The notes beneath the pieces were generated by a model. That model made no database searches and was not told the DNA's origin. It saw nothing but the letters and a program-made list of their open reading frames with translations. A stretch of DNA of 64,000 bases from Streptomyces sp. NBC_01476 (GTDB lineage: Bacteria > Actinomycetota > Actinomycetes > Streptomycetales > Streptomycetaceae): contig NZ_CP109446.1 of assembly GCF_036227265.1 (NCBI RefSeq), forward strand, positions 1,401,501 through 1,465,500. The letters are read 5' to 3'. Numbering within the stretch: the first letter of the stretch is position 1; each line of letters starts with the position of its first letter. The position numbers and the translations under genes are program-made. Below, piece after piece: positions 53,806 to 62,321 of the stretch.

Positions 53806-54441
53806 TCAGCGCAGCTCACGGAGGGCGGACTCCGGGACCCCGGCGATCCGCAGGGCCGCGTCGGCGGCGGCCGCGGTGAAGTCGGGGGTGGAGCGGCGGA
53901 CCAGGATGAGGCCCTCGATCAGGGCGAAGAGCAGGTCGGTACGGAGCGCGAGGTCGGCGGGTGCGAGGCCCGCGCAGGCGCCGGTCGCCCCGAGCAGCTC
54001 GCCGTAGACGGACTTCAGGGCGGCCCGGGCCTGGTGGAAGCCGGCGAAGCGGGGGGCGGCGACCTCGGGCAGCAGGTAGAGCGCGCCGAGGTTGTAGGGG
54101 CCCGTGCAGAGCAGTTCGGCGTCGGAGCGGCACAGCTCCCACAGCCGGGCCTCGGCCGGCCGTGAGGCGTCGGCGAGCAGCGCGCGGGCGAGCGTCAGGG
54201 AGGGGGTGACCGTGCCCTCCAGCAGCTCGGCAAGCAGGTCCTCCTTGCCGCCGACGTAGTGGTACATCGACGCCTGCCGGATACCCGCCCGTTCGGCCAG
54301 CGCGCGGGTCGTCGTGGCGGTGTAGCCGCGGGTGGTGAAGAGCTCCGCCGCGGCGGTCAGCAGTTCCTCCCGCGCGCTCATCCCGGTGTCCGGCCGCTGC
54401 TGGACCCGCGGCCGCCCGACCCGCTTCCCGTTCACGCTCAC
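53806..54441 (-). CDS. TetR/AcrR regulator of the carboxylase regulon
   Basis: 211 residues from a GTG. HTH: REELLTAAAELFTTRGYTATTTR and GIRQASMYHYVGGKEDLL. The C-terminal domain is of the common TetR type. It is divergent from the UAAP-carboxylase operon, with the perfect palindrome at 54541-54562 between them and a near-identical copy before the APC permease at 51231. It is therefore the likely repressor of uptake and degradation genes, and its ligand is probably the substrate or an intermediate. Confidence 0.92.
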   Translation of the reverse strand: MSVNGKRVGRPRVQQRPDTGMSAREELLTAAAELFTTRGYTATTTRALAERAGIRQASMYHYVGGKEDLLAELLEGTVTPSLTLARALLADASRPAEARLWELCRSDAELLCTGPYNLGALYLLPEVAAPRFAGFHQARAALKSVYGELLGATGACAGLAPADLALRTDLLFALIEGLILVRRSTPDFTAAAADAALRIAGVPESALRELR

Positions 54442-54540
54442 CCGCCGATCGTCGCACAGGCCGCGGGCCGTCCCGCGCCGTGAGCACCCGGTAACGGCGC
54501 CGCAACCCCGGGGCAACGGTCCCGAAGCGCCCTCCGCCTA

Positions 54541-54562
54541 ATTTCTGTCGAGCGACAGAAAT
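54541..54562. promoter_or_regulatory. Operator copy 2 before the carboxylase operon
   Basis: Perfect palindrome: arms ATTTCTGTCG and CGACAGAAAT around AG, in the divergent gap. The other ~270 bp of 54442-54737 show no guanidine-I (ykkC) riboswitch that I can recognise. Confidence 0.8.
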
Positions 54563-54737
54563 CTCCGCACCGGGAGCACCCGGCCACCGGACCGGGAAGC
54601 GCCCACCTCAGAAGCACCCGGCCGGCGCCCACCGGGCCCCCACCGAGACCGCCGCGAAGGGACCGCCGCGGAGCGCCCCCCCCCGCGAAGAGACCGCCCC
54701 ACCGAGAACCGCCGATACGGAACGGAGGTGCCGCACC

Positions 54738-55580
54738 GTGCCGAAAGCGAGGACCGGCGCCAGGACCGGCGCGAAGGCCGAAGCGACGACCGGTACGACA
54801 TCCGGCGCCCGGGACCACGCCCGCGCCCAGGAAGGCTCCCGCGCCGACGCCATGCCGATCGTGCCGCCGCCGGACGGCCTGCTGTGGGCCGAGACGGTCG
54901 CGGGCGGCGGCTACACCCACAAGGCGCTGGCCCGCGGCACCGAGCTGCGCCTGGCCGACCCGACCGGCACCGCCTGCGCCCACCTGCTCCTCTTCGCCGA
55001 CGGCCGCCCCTGGGAACGTCTCAGCACCGCCGACACGACCAAGGTCCAGTGGAACGCCTACCTCGGCGCGGGCAGCCTTCTGCTGTCCGACCAGGGCCGG
55101 GTGCTCGCCTCGCTGATCGCGGACACCAGCGGCCGGCACGACGCCCTGTGCGGTACGTCCACGGCGGTACGCAACCAGGCCCGCTACGGTGACGGCGCAC
55201 CGCACGGCCGCTCCCCCGCCGGCCGCGAACTGTTCAAACTCGCCGCCGCCAAGCACGGGTTGGCGCCCCGCGATCTGCCGCCCTCGCTCTCCTTCTTCCA
55301 GGGCGTACGCGTCGAGCCGGACGGTGCCGTGGAGTTCATCGGCTCGGCCGGGAAGGACACGGCGGTCACGCTCCGCGCCGAGCAGCCGCTGACCGTCCTG
55401 CTGGCGAACGTCCCGCACCCGCTCGACCCCCGGCCGGCGTACACCTGCGGCCCGTTGGTGGTCCGCGCCCGCCGGGCCGCGCCGACCGCGCCGGACGACC
55501 CGCTGTGGGACACCACCCCGGAGGGCCGCCGCGCCTTCCTCAACACCGCCGAGCACCTGGCCGCCAGGGGGATCGCATGA
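54738..55580 (+). CDS. Urea-amidolyase-associated protein 1 (UAAP1; carboxyguanidine deiminase subunit family)
   Basis: 280 residues from a GTG with GGAGG upstream. A disordered Ala/Arg/Thr-rich start (about 1-40) precedes the UAAP domain (GGYTHKALARGTELRLADPTG, ASLIADTSGRHDALCGTST, SLSFFQGV). Relatives, with UAAP2, are reported to form carboxyguanidine deiminase in guanidine-degrading bacteria. The stop overlaps the UAAP2 ATG as ATGA. Confidence 0.9.
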   Translation: MPKARTGARTGAKAEATTGTTSGARDHARAQEGSRADAMPIVPPPDGLLWAETVAGGGYTHKALARGTELRLADPTGTACAHLLLFADGRPWERLSTADTTKVQWNAYLGAGSLLLSDQGRVLASLIADTSGRHDALCGTSTAVRNQARYGDGAPHGRSPAGRELFKLAAAKHGLAPRDLPPSLSFFQGVRVEPDGAVEFIGSAGKDTAVTLRAEQPLTVLLANVPHPLDPRPAYTCGPLVVRARRAAPTAPDDPLWDTTPEGRRAFLNTAEHLAARGIA

Positions 55581-56227
55581 TCAGCACCACCACCGTCGAG
55601 GCCCGCGCCCCCTGGTCGGCGGTGCTCCCGGCCGGCACCTTCCTCACCATCACCGACCTGCACGGCAACCAGGCCGTCGACTTCCTCGTCTACGACGCCC
55701 ACGACACCGCCGTGCGGTACAGCGCGCCGGACACCGTCCAGGCCCAGGGCGGCATCTTCCTCACCACCGGCAGCGTGCTGCTCTCCAACGAGCACACCCC
55801 GCTGATGACCGTGGTCGCCGACACCTGCGGCCGGCACGACACGATCGGCGGTGCCTGCTCCAAGGAGTCCAACACCCTGCGCTACGGCCACCACACCTGG
55901 TCACAGCACGCCTGCGTGGACAACTTCCTGGCCGAGGGCGCGCGTTACGGGCTCGGCAAGCGGGACCTGGTCAGCAACGTCAACTGGTACATGAATGTGC
56001 CGGTGGAGGCGGACGGCACCCTCGGCATCGTGGACGGCATCTCCGCGCCCGGCCTCGAAGTGGTGCTGCGCGCGGAGACCGACGTGCTCGTGCTGGTCTC
56101 CAACTGCCCGCAGATCAACAACCCCTGCAACGGCTTCGACCCGACGCCGGTACGGATGACGGTGACGCCGCCGGGCGAGGCCGCGGCGCTCCTGCCGGAG
56201 CTCCGCGCAGCGGCGGCGCGCGTATGA
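55577..56227 (+). CDS. Urea-amidolyase-associated protein 2 (UAAP2)
   Basis: 216 residues. DLHGNQAVDFLVYDAHDTAVRYSA, TVVADTCGRHDTIGGACSKESNTLRYG and NVNWYMNVPVEADGTL are the family blocks; TCGRHDTIGGAC contains likely metal/catalytic Cys and His. Pairs with UAAP1 as one enzyme. ATGA overlaps at both ends (UAAP1 and the carboxylase) put all four genes in one translationally coupled operon. Confidence 0.92.
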   Translation: MISTTTVEARAPWSAVLPAGTFLTITDLHGNQAVDFLVYDAHDTAVRYSAPDTVQAQGGIFLTTGSVLLSNEHTPLMTVVADTCGRHDTIGGACSKESNTLRYGHHTWSQHACVDNFLAEGARYGLGKRDLVSNVNWYMNVPVEADGTLGIVDGISAPGLEVVLRAETDVLVLVSNCPQINNPCNGFDPTPVRMTVTPPGEAAALLPELRAAAARV

Positions 56228-59200
56228 GCCCGGCCGGCGGGCGCTTCGACACCCTGCTCGTCGCCAACCGCGGTGAGATCGCCGTCCGGATCATCCGTAC
56301 CGCCCGCCGGATGGGCCTGCGCACCGTCGCCGTCTTCTCCGACCCGGACCGGGGCGCCCCGCACGTCCGCCTCGCCGACACCGCGGTCCGGCTCGGCCCG
56401 GCGCCCGCCAGGTCCAGCTATCTCGACACCGCGGCGGTGCTCGCCGCGGCCCGTGAAGGCGGCGCGGGCGCGGTCCACCCGGGCTACGGATTCCTCTCCG
56501 AGGACGCGGAGTTCGCCCGCCGCTGCGAGGCGCAGGGGCTGGTCTTCGTCGGCCCGACGCCCCGCCAGCTGGAGCTCTTCGGCGCCAAGCACACCGCGCG
56601 CGAGGCCGCCGCGGCGGCCGGGGTGCCGATGCTGCCCGGCACCGGTCTGCTGCCGGACCTCGACACCGCGCTGGAGTCCGCGCGGTCGCTGGGCTACCCG
56701 GTGATGCTCAAGGCCACCGGTGGCGGCGGCGGCATCGGGATGCGCGCCTGCCGCTCCCCCGAAGAACTCGCCGCCGCCTGGGAGCCGGTGCGGCGGGTGG
56801 CCGCGGCCGGCTTCTCCGCGGCGGATTCCCCGCCCGCCGAAGGCGGCCGGCCGGGGGCGCTCTTCCTGGAGCGGCTGGTGGAGCGGGCCCGCCATGTCGA
56901 AGTGCAGGTCTTCGGCGACGGCCGCGGCCGGGTACTGACCCTGGGCGACCGGGACTGCTCCCTCCAGCGACGCCATCAAAAGGTCCTCGAAGAAGCCCCG
57001 GCGCCCGGGCTGCCCGGCGCCGTGCGGAAACAACTCGCCGACAGCGCACGGGCGTTGTGCGCCTCGGTGGACTACCGGTCGGCCGGCACGGTGGAGTTCG
57101 TGTACGACGCCGAGCGCGGGGAAGCGTACTTCCTTGAGGTCAACACCCGGCTGCAGGTGGAACATCCGGTCACCGAGGAGACCCGCGGGGTGGACCTCGT
57201 GGAGTGGATGCTGGCGCTGGCGAACGGCGACGACACGCCGATCACCTTGTCGACAAAGCGAGTCGGACACGCCGTAGAGGCCCGGATTTACGCCGAAGAT
57301 CCCCGGCGCGGGTACCGGCCGAGCGCCGGACAGCTCACGCAGGTGGCCTTCCCGGCCGGTGTCCGGGTCGACACCTGGGTCGAGACCGGCACCGAAGTCA
57401 CCGCCTCCTACGACCCGATGCTCGCCAAGGTGATCGCCCACGGTACGGACCGGGCCGACGCGCTGGACAAGCTCGCCGACGCCCTGGCGGCGACCAGGAT
57501 CGACGGCATCGAGACCAACCTCGGCCTGCTGCGCGCCGCCGTCGCCGACCCCCGGCTGCGTGCCGCCACCCACCACACCGCGACCCTGGCCGGCATCCAC
57601 GACACCTCCCGGCGGATCGATGTGGTCCGGCCCGGCACCCTCACCACCGTCCAGGACTGGCCCGGCCGCACCGGGCTGTGGGACGTCGGTGTGCCGCCGT
57701 GCGGACCGATGGACGACCTCTCCTTCCGGCTCGGCAACGCGGCACTGGGCAACGCAGAAGGCGCGCCCGGTCTCGAATGCACCCTGCAGGGACCGGCGTT
57801 GCGCTTCAGCCACCCCACCACGGTGTGTGTCACCGGCGCCCCGGCCCTGGTGACGGTGGACGGCCGTACGGTGCCGCAGTGGACACCGGTGACGGTGCCC
57901 GCGGGGGCCGAACTCGACGTGTCCGCACCGCGGGAGTCGGGCCTGCGCACCTACGTGCTCGTCGCCGGCGGCCTCGACGTCCCCCGTTTCCTGGGCAGCG
58001 CGGCCACCTTCACCCTCGGCGGATTCGGCGGCCACGGCGGCCGTACGCTGCGGGCCGGTGACGTCCTGCACGGCGGCGGTACGGCCACCGGCGCACCGGT
58101 GCCGGCGGCCCGGCGGCCGGCGATCGGCACCGCCTGGGAGCTGGGGGCGGTCGAAGGGCCGCACGCGGCACCGGAGTTCTTCACCGAGCAGGACATCAGG
58201 GACTTCTACGAGGCCGCGTGGAGCGTCCACTTCAACTCGGCCCGCACCGGCGTCCGCCTGGTCGGCCCCAAGCCGCGCTGGGCCCGCGGCGACGGCGGCG
58301 AGGCGGGCCTGCATCCGTCGAACATCCACGACACGCCGTACGCGGTCGGCGCCGTCGACTACACCGGCGACATGCCGGTGCTGCTCGGGCCCGACGGCCC
58401 CTCGCTCGGCGGCTTCGTCTGCCCGGCGACCGTGGTCACCGGTCAGCGCTGGAAGCTGGGGCAGTTGCGGCCGGGCGACACCGTACGGTTCGTGCCGGTC
58501 GGCGACGACGCGGCGGCGGCGCTGCGCGACGCGCCCGCCGCCACGCCGCTGCCCACCCGCCCGGTGATCGCCGACGGCGGGATCCTGGGGCGCGCCGAGG
58601 AGACCGCGGCGCGCCCGGCCGTGACGTACCGGCGCAGCGGTGACGACAATCTGCTGGTCGAGTACGGTCCCATGCAGCTCGATCTCGCGCTGCGGATGCG
58701 GGTGCACGCGCTCGCCGGCCATCTGGCCGCCCGGCGGCTGCCCGGCGTGGTCGACCTCACCCCCGGCATCCGGTCGCTGCAGATCCATGTCGACCCCGCG
58801 GTCCTCCCCACCGGCAAACTGCTCGGCCTCGTCCGCGAGGCGGAGGACCAACTCCCGCCCGCCGACCAGCTGGTGGTGCCCAGCCGCACCGTCCACCTGC
58901 CGCTGTCCTGGGACGACCCCGCCACCCGCGAGGCCATCGCCCGCTACATGGCCGGGGTCCGTGACGACGCGCCGTGGTGCCCCTGGAACATCGAGTTCAT
59001 CCGGCGGATCAACGGGCTCGACTCGGTGGACGACGTCCAGCGCACCGTCTTCGACGCGGAATACCTCGTCCTCGGCCTCGGCGACGTCTATCTCGGCGCG
59101 CCCGTCGCCACCCCGCTCGACCCCCGGCACCGCCTGGTGACCACCAAGTACAACCCGGCCCGCACCTGGACCGCGGAGAACTCCGTCGGCATCGGCGGCG

Positions 59201-59868
59201 CCTATCTCTGCGTCTACGGCATGGAAGGGCCGGGCGGTTACCAGTTCGTCGGGCGCACCGTCCAGGTCTGGTCCTCCCGCCGCCCCCGGCCGTGGCTGCT
59301 CCGGTTCTTCGACCGCATCCGGTGGTATCCGGTCACCGCGGACGAACTCCTCGATCTGCGGGCGGACATGGCCGCTGGACGGCTCGATCTCCACGTCGAG
59401 GAGGGCCACTTCGCCCTCGCCGACCACCAGCGTTTCCTCGCCGCCAACGCCCCCTCCATCGCGGCCTTCCGCGCGCGCCAGTCCGCCGCTTTCGCCGCCG
59501 AGCGCGACGCCTGGGAAGCCGCCGGCGAGTTCACCCGCGCCGAGGCCCCGACGGCGCCCCCGCCGGCCGCCTTCACCGTCCCCCCCGGTGGCCGCACCGT
59601 CGACTCCGACCTGGCGGCAAGCGTCTGGCAGCTCTCGGTCCGTCCCGGCGACACCGTCACCGCCGGCCAGCGTCTCCTCACCCTGGAGGCCATGAAAATG
59701 GAGTCCCCCATCACCTCCCCCGCTCCCGGCCGCGTCGACCGGATCCTCGTGGCCCCCGGCACCCAGGTGCTCCCCGGCACACCACTGCTGACGCTCGCCC
59801 CACTCCAGGGCAGCCCGGCAGCACCGCACGGCCGCGGCACCGAGCAGAGAGGAGCCCCGCAGTCATGA
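56224..59868 (+). CDS. Urea/guanidine carboxylase (biotin-dependent)
   Basis: 1214 residues. Domain order: biotin carboxylase (1-450: FDTLLVANRGEIAVRIIRTARRMG, GGGGGIGM, EVNTRLQVEHPVTEE), the AHS2 then AHS1 carboxyltransferase-like domains (about 465-1010: GPMDDLSFRLGN, GFGGHGGRTL, NPARTWTAENSVGIGGAYL), and a C-terminal biotinyl domain with Lys1158 in LEAMKMESP. Carboxylates urea (to allophanate) or guanidine (to carboxyguanidine). The UAAP1/UAAP2 partners favour guanidine. The ATG overlaps the UAAP2 stop and its TGA overlaps the hydrolase ATG. Confidence 0.95.
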   Translation: MSPAGGRFDTLLVANRGEIAVRIIRTARRMGLRTVAVFSDPDRGAPHVRLADTAVRLGPAPARSSYLDTAAVLAAAREGGAGAVHPGYGFLSEDAEFARRCEAQGLVFVGPTPRQLELFGAKHTAREAAAAAGVPMLPGTGLLPDLDTALESARSLGYPVMLKATGGGGGIGMRACRSPEELAAAWEPVRRVAAAGFSAADSPPAEGGRPGALFLERLVERARHVEVQVFGDGRGRVLTLGDRDCSLQRRHQKVLEEAPAPGLPGAVRKQLADSARALCASVDYRSAGTVEFVYDAERGEAYFLEVNTRLQVEHPVTEETRGVDLVEWMLALANGDDTPITLSTKRVGHAVEARIYAEDPRRGYRPSAGQLTQVAFPAGVRVDTWVETGTEVTASYDPMLAKVIAHGTDRADALDKLADALAATRIDGIETNLGLLRAAVADPRLRAATHHTATLAGIHDTSRRIDVVRPGTLTTVQDWPGRTGLWDVGVPPCGPMDDLSFRLGNAALGNAEGAPGLECTLQGPALRFSHPTTVCVTGAPALVTVDGRTVPQWTPVTVPAGAELDVSAPRESGLRTYVLVAGGLDVPRFLGSAATFTLGGFGGHGGRTLRAGDVLHGGGTATGAPVPAARRPAIGTAWELGAVEGPHAAPEFFTEQDIRDFYEAAWSVHFNSARTGVRLVGPKPRWARGDGGEAGLHPSNIHDTPYAVGAVDYTGDMPVLLGPDGPSLGGFVCPATVVTGQRWKLGQLRPGDTVRFVPVGDDAAAALRDAPAATPLPTRPVIADGGILGRAEETAARPAVTYRRSGDDNLLVEYGPMQLDLALRMRVHALAGHLAARRLPGVVDLTPGIRSLQIHVDPAVLPTGKLLGLVREAEDQLPPADQLVVPSRTVHLPLSWDDPATREAIARYMAGVRDDAPWCPWNIEFIRRINGLDSVDDVQRTVFDAEYLVLGLGDVYLGAPVATPLDPRHRLVTTKYNPARTWTAENSVGIGGAYLCVYGMEGPGGYQFVGRTVQVWSSRRPRPWLLRFFDRIRWYPVTADELLDLRADMAAGRLDLHVEEGHFALADHQRFLAANAPSIAAFRARQSAAFAAERDAWEAAGEFTRAEAPTAPPPAAFTVPPGGRTVDSDLAASVWQLSVRPGDTVTAGQRLLTLEAMKMESPITSPAPGRVDRILVAPGTQVLPGTPLLTLAPLQGSPAAPHGRGTEQRGAPQS

Positions 59869-61496
59869 GCGCCCTCGCACGGGTCACGGCGGCCTACGCG
59901 CGCCTGGCCGAGGTGGACCGCCCCGAGGCGTGGATCACGGTGCGCCCGCAGGCCGCCGCGGAAGCCGACGCCCGGCAGGTGGACGCACGGGTGGCCGGCG
60001 GAGAAGCGCTGCCGCTCGCCGGAACGACCCTCGCGGTCAAGGGCAACATCGATGTGGCGGGGCTGATGACCACCGCGGGCTGCCCCTCCTACGCCTACGC
60101 CCCGCAGGCCGACGCCCCCGCGGTCGCCGCCCTGCGCGCGGCCGGCGCCGTCGTCCTCGGCACGACGAACATGGACCAGTTCGCCACCGGCCTGGTCGGC
60201 ACCCGCAGCCCGTACGGAGCCGTCCGCAACGCCGTCGATCCGACCCGTATCAGCGGCGGTTCCTCGGCCGGCTCGGCCGTCGTCGTCGCCCTCGGCATCG
60301 CCGACCTTGCCCTGGGTACGGACACCGCGGGCTCGGGGCGCGTCCCGGCGGCCCTCAACGGCGTCGTCGGTCTGAAACCGACCCGCGGCCTGGTCTCCAC
60401 CGAAGGCGTCGTCCCGGCGTGCGCGAGCCTGGACTGCGTGACCGTGTTCGCCCGCACCCTCCCCGAGGCCCGGCACGCCCTGTCCCTGCTGGCGAGCCCG
60501 GCGCCGCCACCGCGCCGCCCCGGCCCCTGGCGGGCGGCTGTCGCCCGCCGGGCGGACCTCGGCGAGCTGGACCCCGGCTGGGCCGACGCCTACGACCGGG
60601 CCGTCGCCCGCCTCGCGAGGGCCGGCGCCGTCATCCGCCCGGCCGATCTGACGCCCTTCTCGGCCGCCGCCGCCCTGCTCTACGAGGGCGCGTTCGTCGC
60701 CGAGCGCTACACCGCGGTGGGCGACTTCATCGACAAGCACGCCGGCGCCGCGGACCTCGATCCGACCGTGGCCCGTATCATCACCGCCGCCCGCGAGCTG
60801 CCCGCGCACCGGCTCTTCGCCGACCAGGCGCGCCTGTCCGCGCTGCGTACCCTCGCCATGGCCGAACTCGGCGACGCCGACGCCCTGTTGCTGCCCACCG
60901 TGCCGGGTCACCCGACGCTCGGCGAGGTGGCCGCCGATCCGGTGGGCAGCAACAGCCGGCTGGGCAGATTCACCAACTCCGCCAATCTGCTGGATCTCTG
61001 CGCGGTCGCGGTGCCGGCCGGCGAGGTGGACGGCCGCCCGTTCGGCGTGATGCTGCTCGGCCCCGCGCAGTGCGACGACCGTGTCGCCGAGGTCGCGGGC
61101 CTGCTCGAACCGCCGCTGCGCATCAGCGTGGTGGGCGCCCATCTCACCGGCGGACCGTTGAACCACCAGCTCCGCGGCCTGGGCGCCCGCCTGCTCACCA
61201 CCACCACGACCGCCGCGTCGTACCGCCTGTACGCCCTGCCCACCACGCCCCGGAAACCGGGCCTGGTCCGGGTCGCGGACGGCGGCGCCGCCATCGAGGC
61301 GGAGGTCTGGGAGCTGCCGGCCGCCGCCCTCGGCCGCTTCCTGGCCGCCCTTCCCTGCCCCATGGCCCTCGGCAGCGTCGAACTCGCCGACGGGTCCAGC
61401 ACCCCCGGCTTCCTCTGCGAGCCCCTGGCCCTCCAGGACGCCGAGGACATCACCGCGTACGGCGGCTGGCGGGCCTACTTGGACGCCACCCGGTAG
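59865..61496 (+). CDS. atzF: Allophanate hydrolase
   Basis: 543 residues. Amidase-signature enzyme with the Ser-cisSer-Lys triad: Lys59 (AVKGNIDVAG), Ser133 (GGSSAGS) and Ser157 (TDTAGSG). The C-terminal ~150 residues (from about 390) are the small AtzF second domain (PRKPGLVRVADGGAAIEAEVWELP) that hydrolyses the N-carboxyurea product. Releases two ammonia and CO2 from allophanate. Last gene of the operon; ATG overlaps the carboxylase stop. Confidence 0.95.
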   Translation: MSALARVTAAYARLAEVDRPEAWITVRPQAAAEADARQVDARVAGGEALPLAGTTLAVKGNIDVAGLMTTAGCPSYAYAPQADAPAVAALRAAGAVVLGTTNMDQFATGLVGTRSPYGAVRNAVDPTRISGGSSAGSAVVVALGIADLALGTDTAGSGRVPAALNGVVGLKPTRGLVSTEGVVPACASLDCVTVFARTLPEARHALSLLASPAPPPRRPGPWRAAVARRADLGELDPGWADAYDRAVARLARAGAVIRPADLTPFSAAAALLYEGAFVAERYTAVGDFIDKHAGAADLDPTVARIITAARELPAHRLFADQARLSALRTLAMAELGDADALLLPTVPGHPTLGEVAADPVGSNSRLGRFTNSANLLDLCAVAVPAGEVDGRPFGVMLLGPAQCDDRVAEVAGLLEPPLRISVVGAHLTGGPLNHQLRGLGARLLTTTTTAASYRLYALPTTPRKPGLVRVADGGAAIEAEVWELPAAALGRFLAALPCPMALGSVELADGSSTPGFLCEPLALQDAEDITAYGGWRAYLDATR

Positions 61497-61555
61497 CGGG
61501 ACCGGGTGGCGGCAGGCGGGCGGCAGGCGGGCGGGCGGCACAACCGGACCCGGAT

Positions 61556-61604
61556 CGGACCGCGAGTCCGTTTTTATCGGGATACGATGCGGACCAAAGG
61601 TCCG
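61556..61604. promoter_or_regulatory. GTCCG palindromes upstream of a TetR gene
   Basis: CGGAC/GTCCG (61556-61570) and CGGACC/GGTCCG (61590-61604) are both perfect and both followed by GTTT. Likely operators for the TetR at 61651. Confidence 0.65.
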
Positions 61605-61650
61605 TTTGCCCCCAGGGAACCGGTGCCGCCCGCCGAAGGGAGCCGCCTCA

Positions 61651-62241
61651 ATGCCCGCCCCGCGTCATGAACGCGCCGACGCCGCCCGCAACCGCCGGGC
61701 CGTACTGGCCGCGGCCGAACGGCTGCTGAGCCAGAGCGGCAGACCGCACGTCACCCTCGACCAGGTCGCGGTGGCCGCCGGCGTCGGGAAAGGCACCGTC
61801 TTCCGCCGGTTCGGGTCCCGCACCGGTCTGTTCACCGCGCTGCTGGAGGAACGCGCCGCCGAGATGACCGAGTCGGTCCGGGCCGGTGCTCCCCCGCTCG
61901 GCCCTGGCGCCCCGCCCGCCGAGCGGCTGCGGGCCTTTCTGGAGGCGCTGGCCGAACTGGCAGTACGCAATGTGGCGCTGCTCGCCGCCCATGAACAGGC
62001 CTGCACCACGGGCAAGTTCCACGATCCGACCTATGTCTGCTGGCACTCCCACGTCACCGGGCTGCTGACCTTGACACACCCCGAGGACCCCGGCTTCGAC
62101 GCCGCCGCCACCGCGCACATCCTGCTGGCCGCCTTCGACGGCGACCTCGTACAACTGCTGGCACCCGACGGCGACCCGCGGCGTCTGGCCGCGGCGGTCG
62201 GCGCCCTGGCCGCGGCCGCCACCCGCCCCACGCACGGCTGA
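61651..62241 (+). CDS. TetR/AcrR-family regulator
   Basis: 196 residues. HTH: AARNRRAVLAAAERLLSQSGRPHVTL and GVGKGTVFRRFGSRTGLF. The C-terminal domain has LTHPEDPGFDAAATAHILLAAFDGD. The ATG at 61651 is preferred to the upstream 61606 because the preceding residues (MPPGNRCRPPKGA) are low complexity and GGGAG is well placed. Two palindromic operators precede it, so it is autoregulated. Target other than itself unknown. Confidence 0.92.
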   Translation: MPAPRHERADAARNRRAVLAAAERLLSQSGRPHVTLDQVAVAAGVGKGTVFRRFGSRTGLFTALLEERAAEMTESVRAGAPPLGPGAPPAERLRAFLEALAELAVRNVALLAAHEQACTTGKFHDPTYVCWHSHVTGLLTLTHPEDPGFDAAATAHILLAAFDGDLVQLLAPDGDPRRLAAAVGALAAAATRPTHG

Positions 62242-62285
62242 GTCCTGCCCCCCCTGAACCTCTGAACCCCTGACCCAGTCGGCCT

Positions 62286-62314
62286 GGGCCCGCACCGCCG
62301 CACGGCGCGGGCCC
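62286..62314. terminator. Bidirectional terminator
   Basis: GGGCCCGC/GCGGGCCC, 8 bp, 13-nt loop, between the convergent TetR gene and helicase gene. Confidence 0.6.
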
Positions 62315-62321
62315 GGAAGCC

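Noticed and set aside
54442-54737. Guanidine-I (ykkC) riboswitch before the carboxylase operon
   Set aside because: No conserved riboswitch core was seen; the gap holds the TetR palindrome and GC-rich leader only. A covariance search should confirm.
55945-59829. A 1294-residue minus-strand ORF opposite the carboxylase
   Set aside because: Shadow frame of the urea/guanidine carboxylase, Arg/Gly/Ala-rich, no motif.
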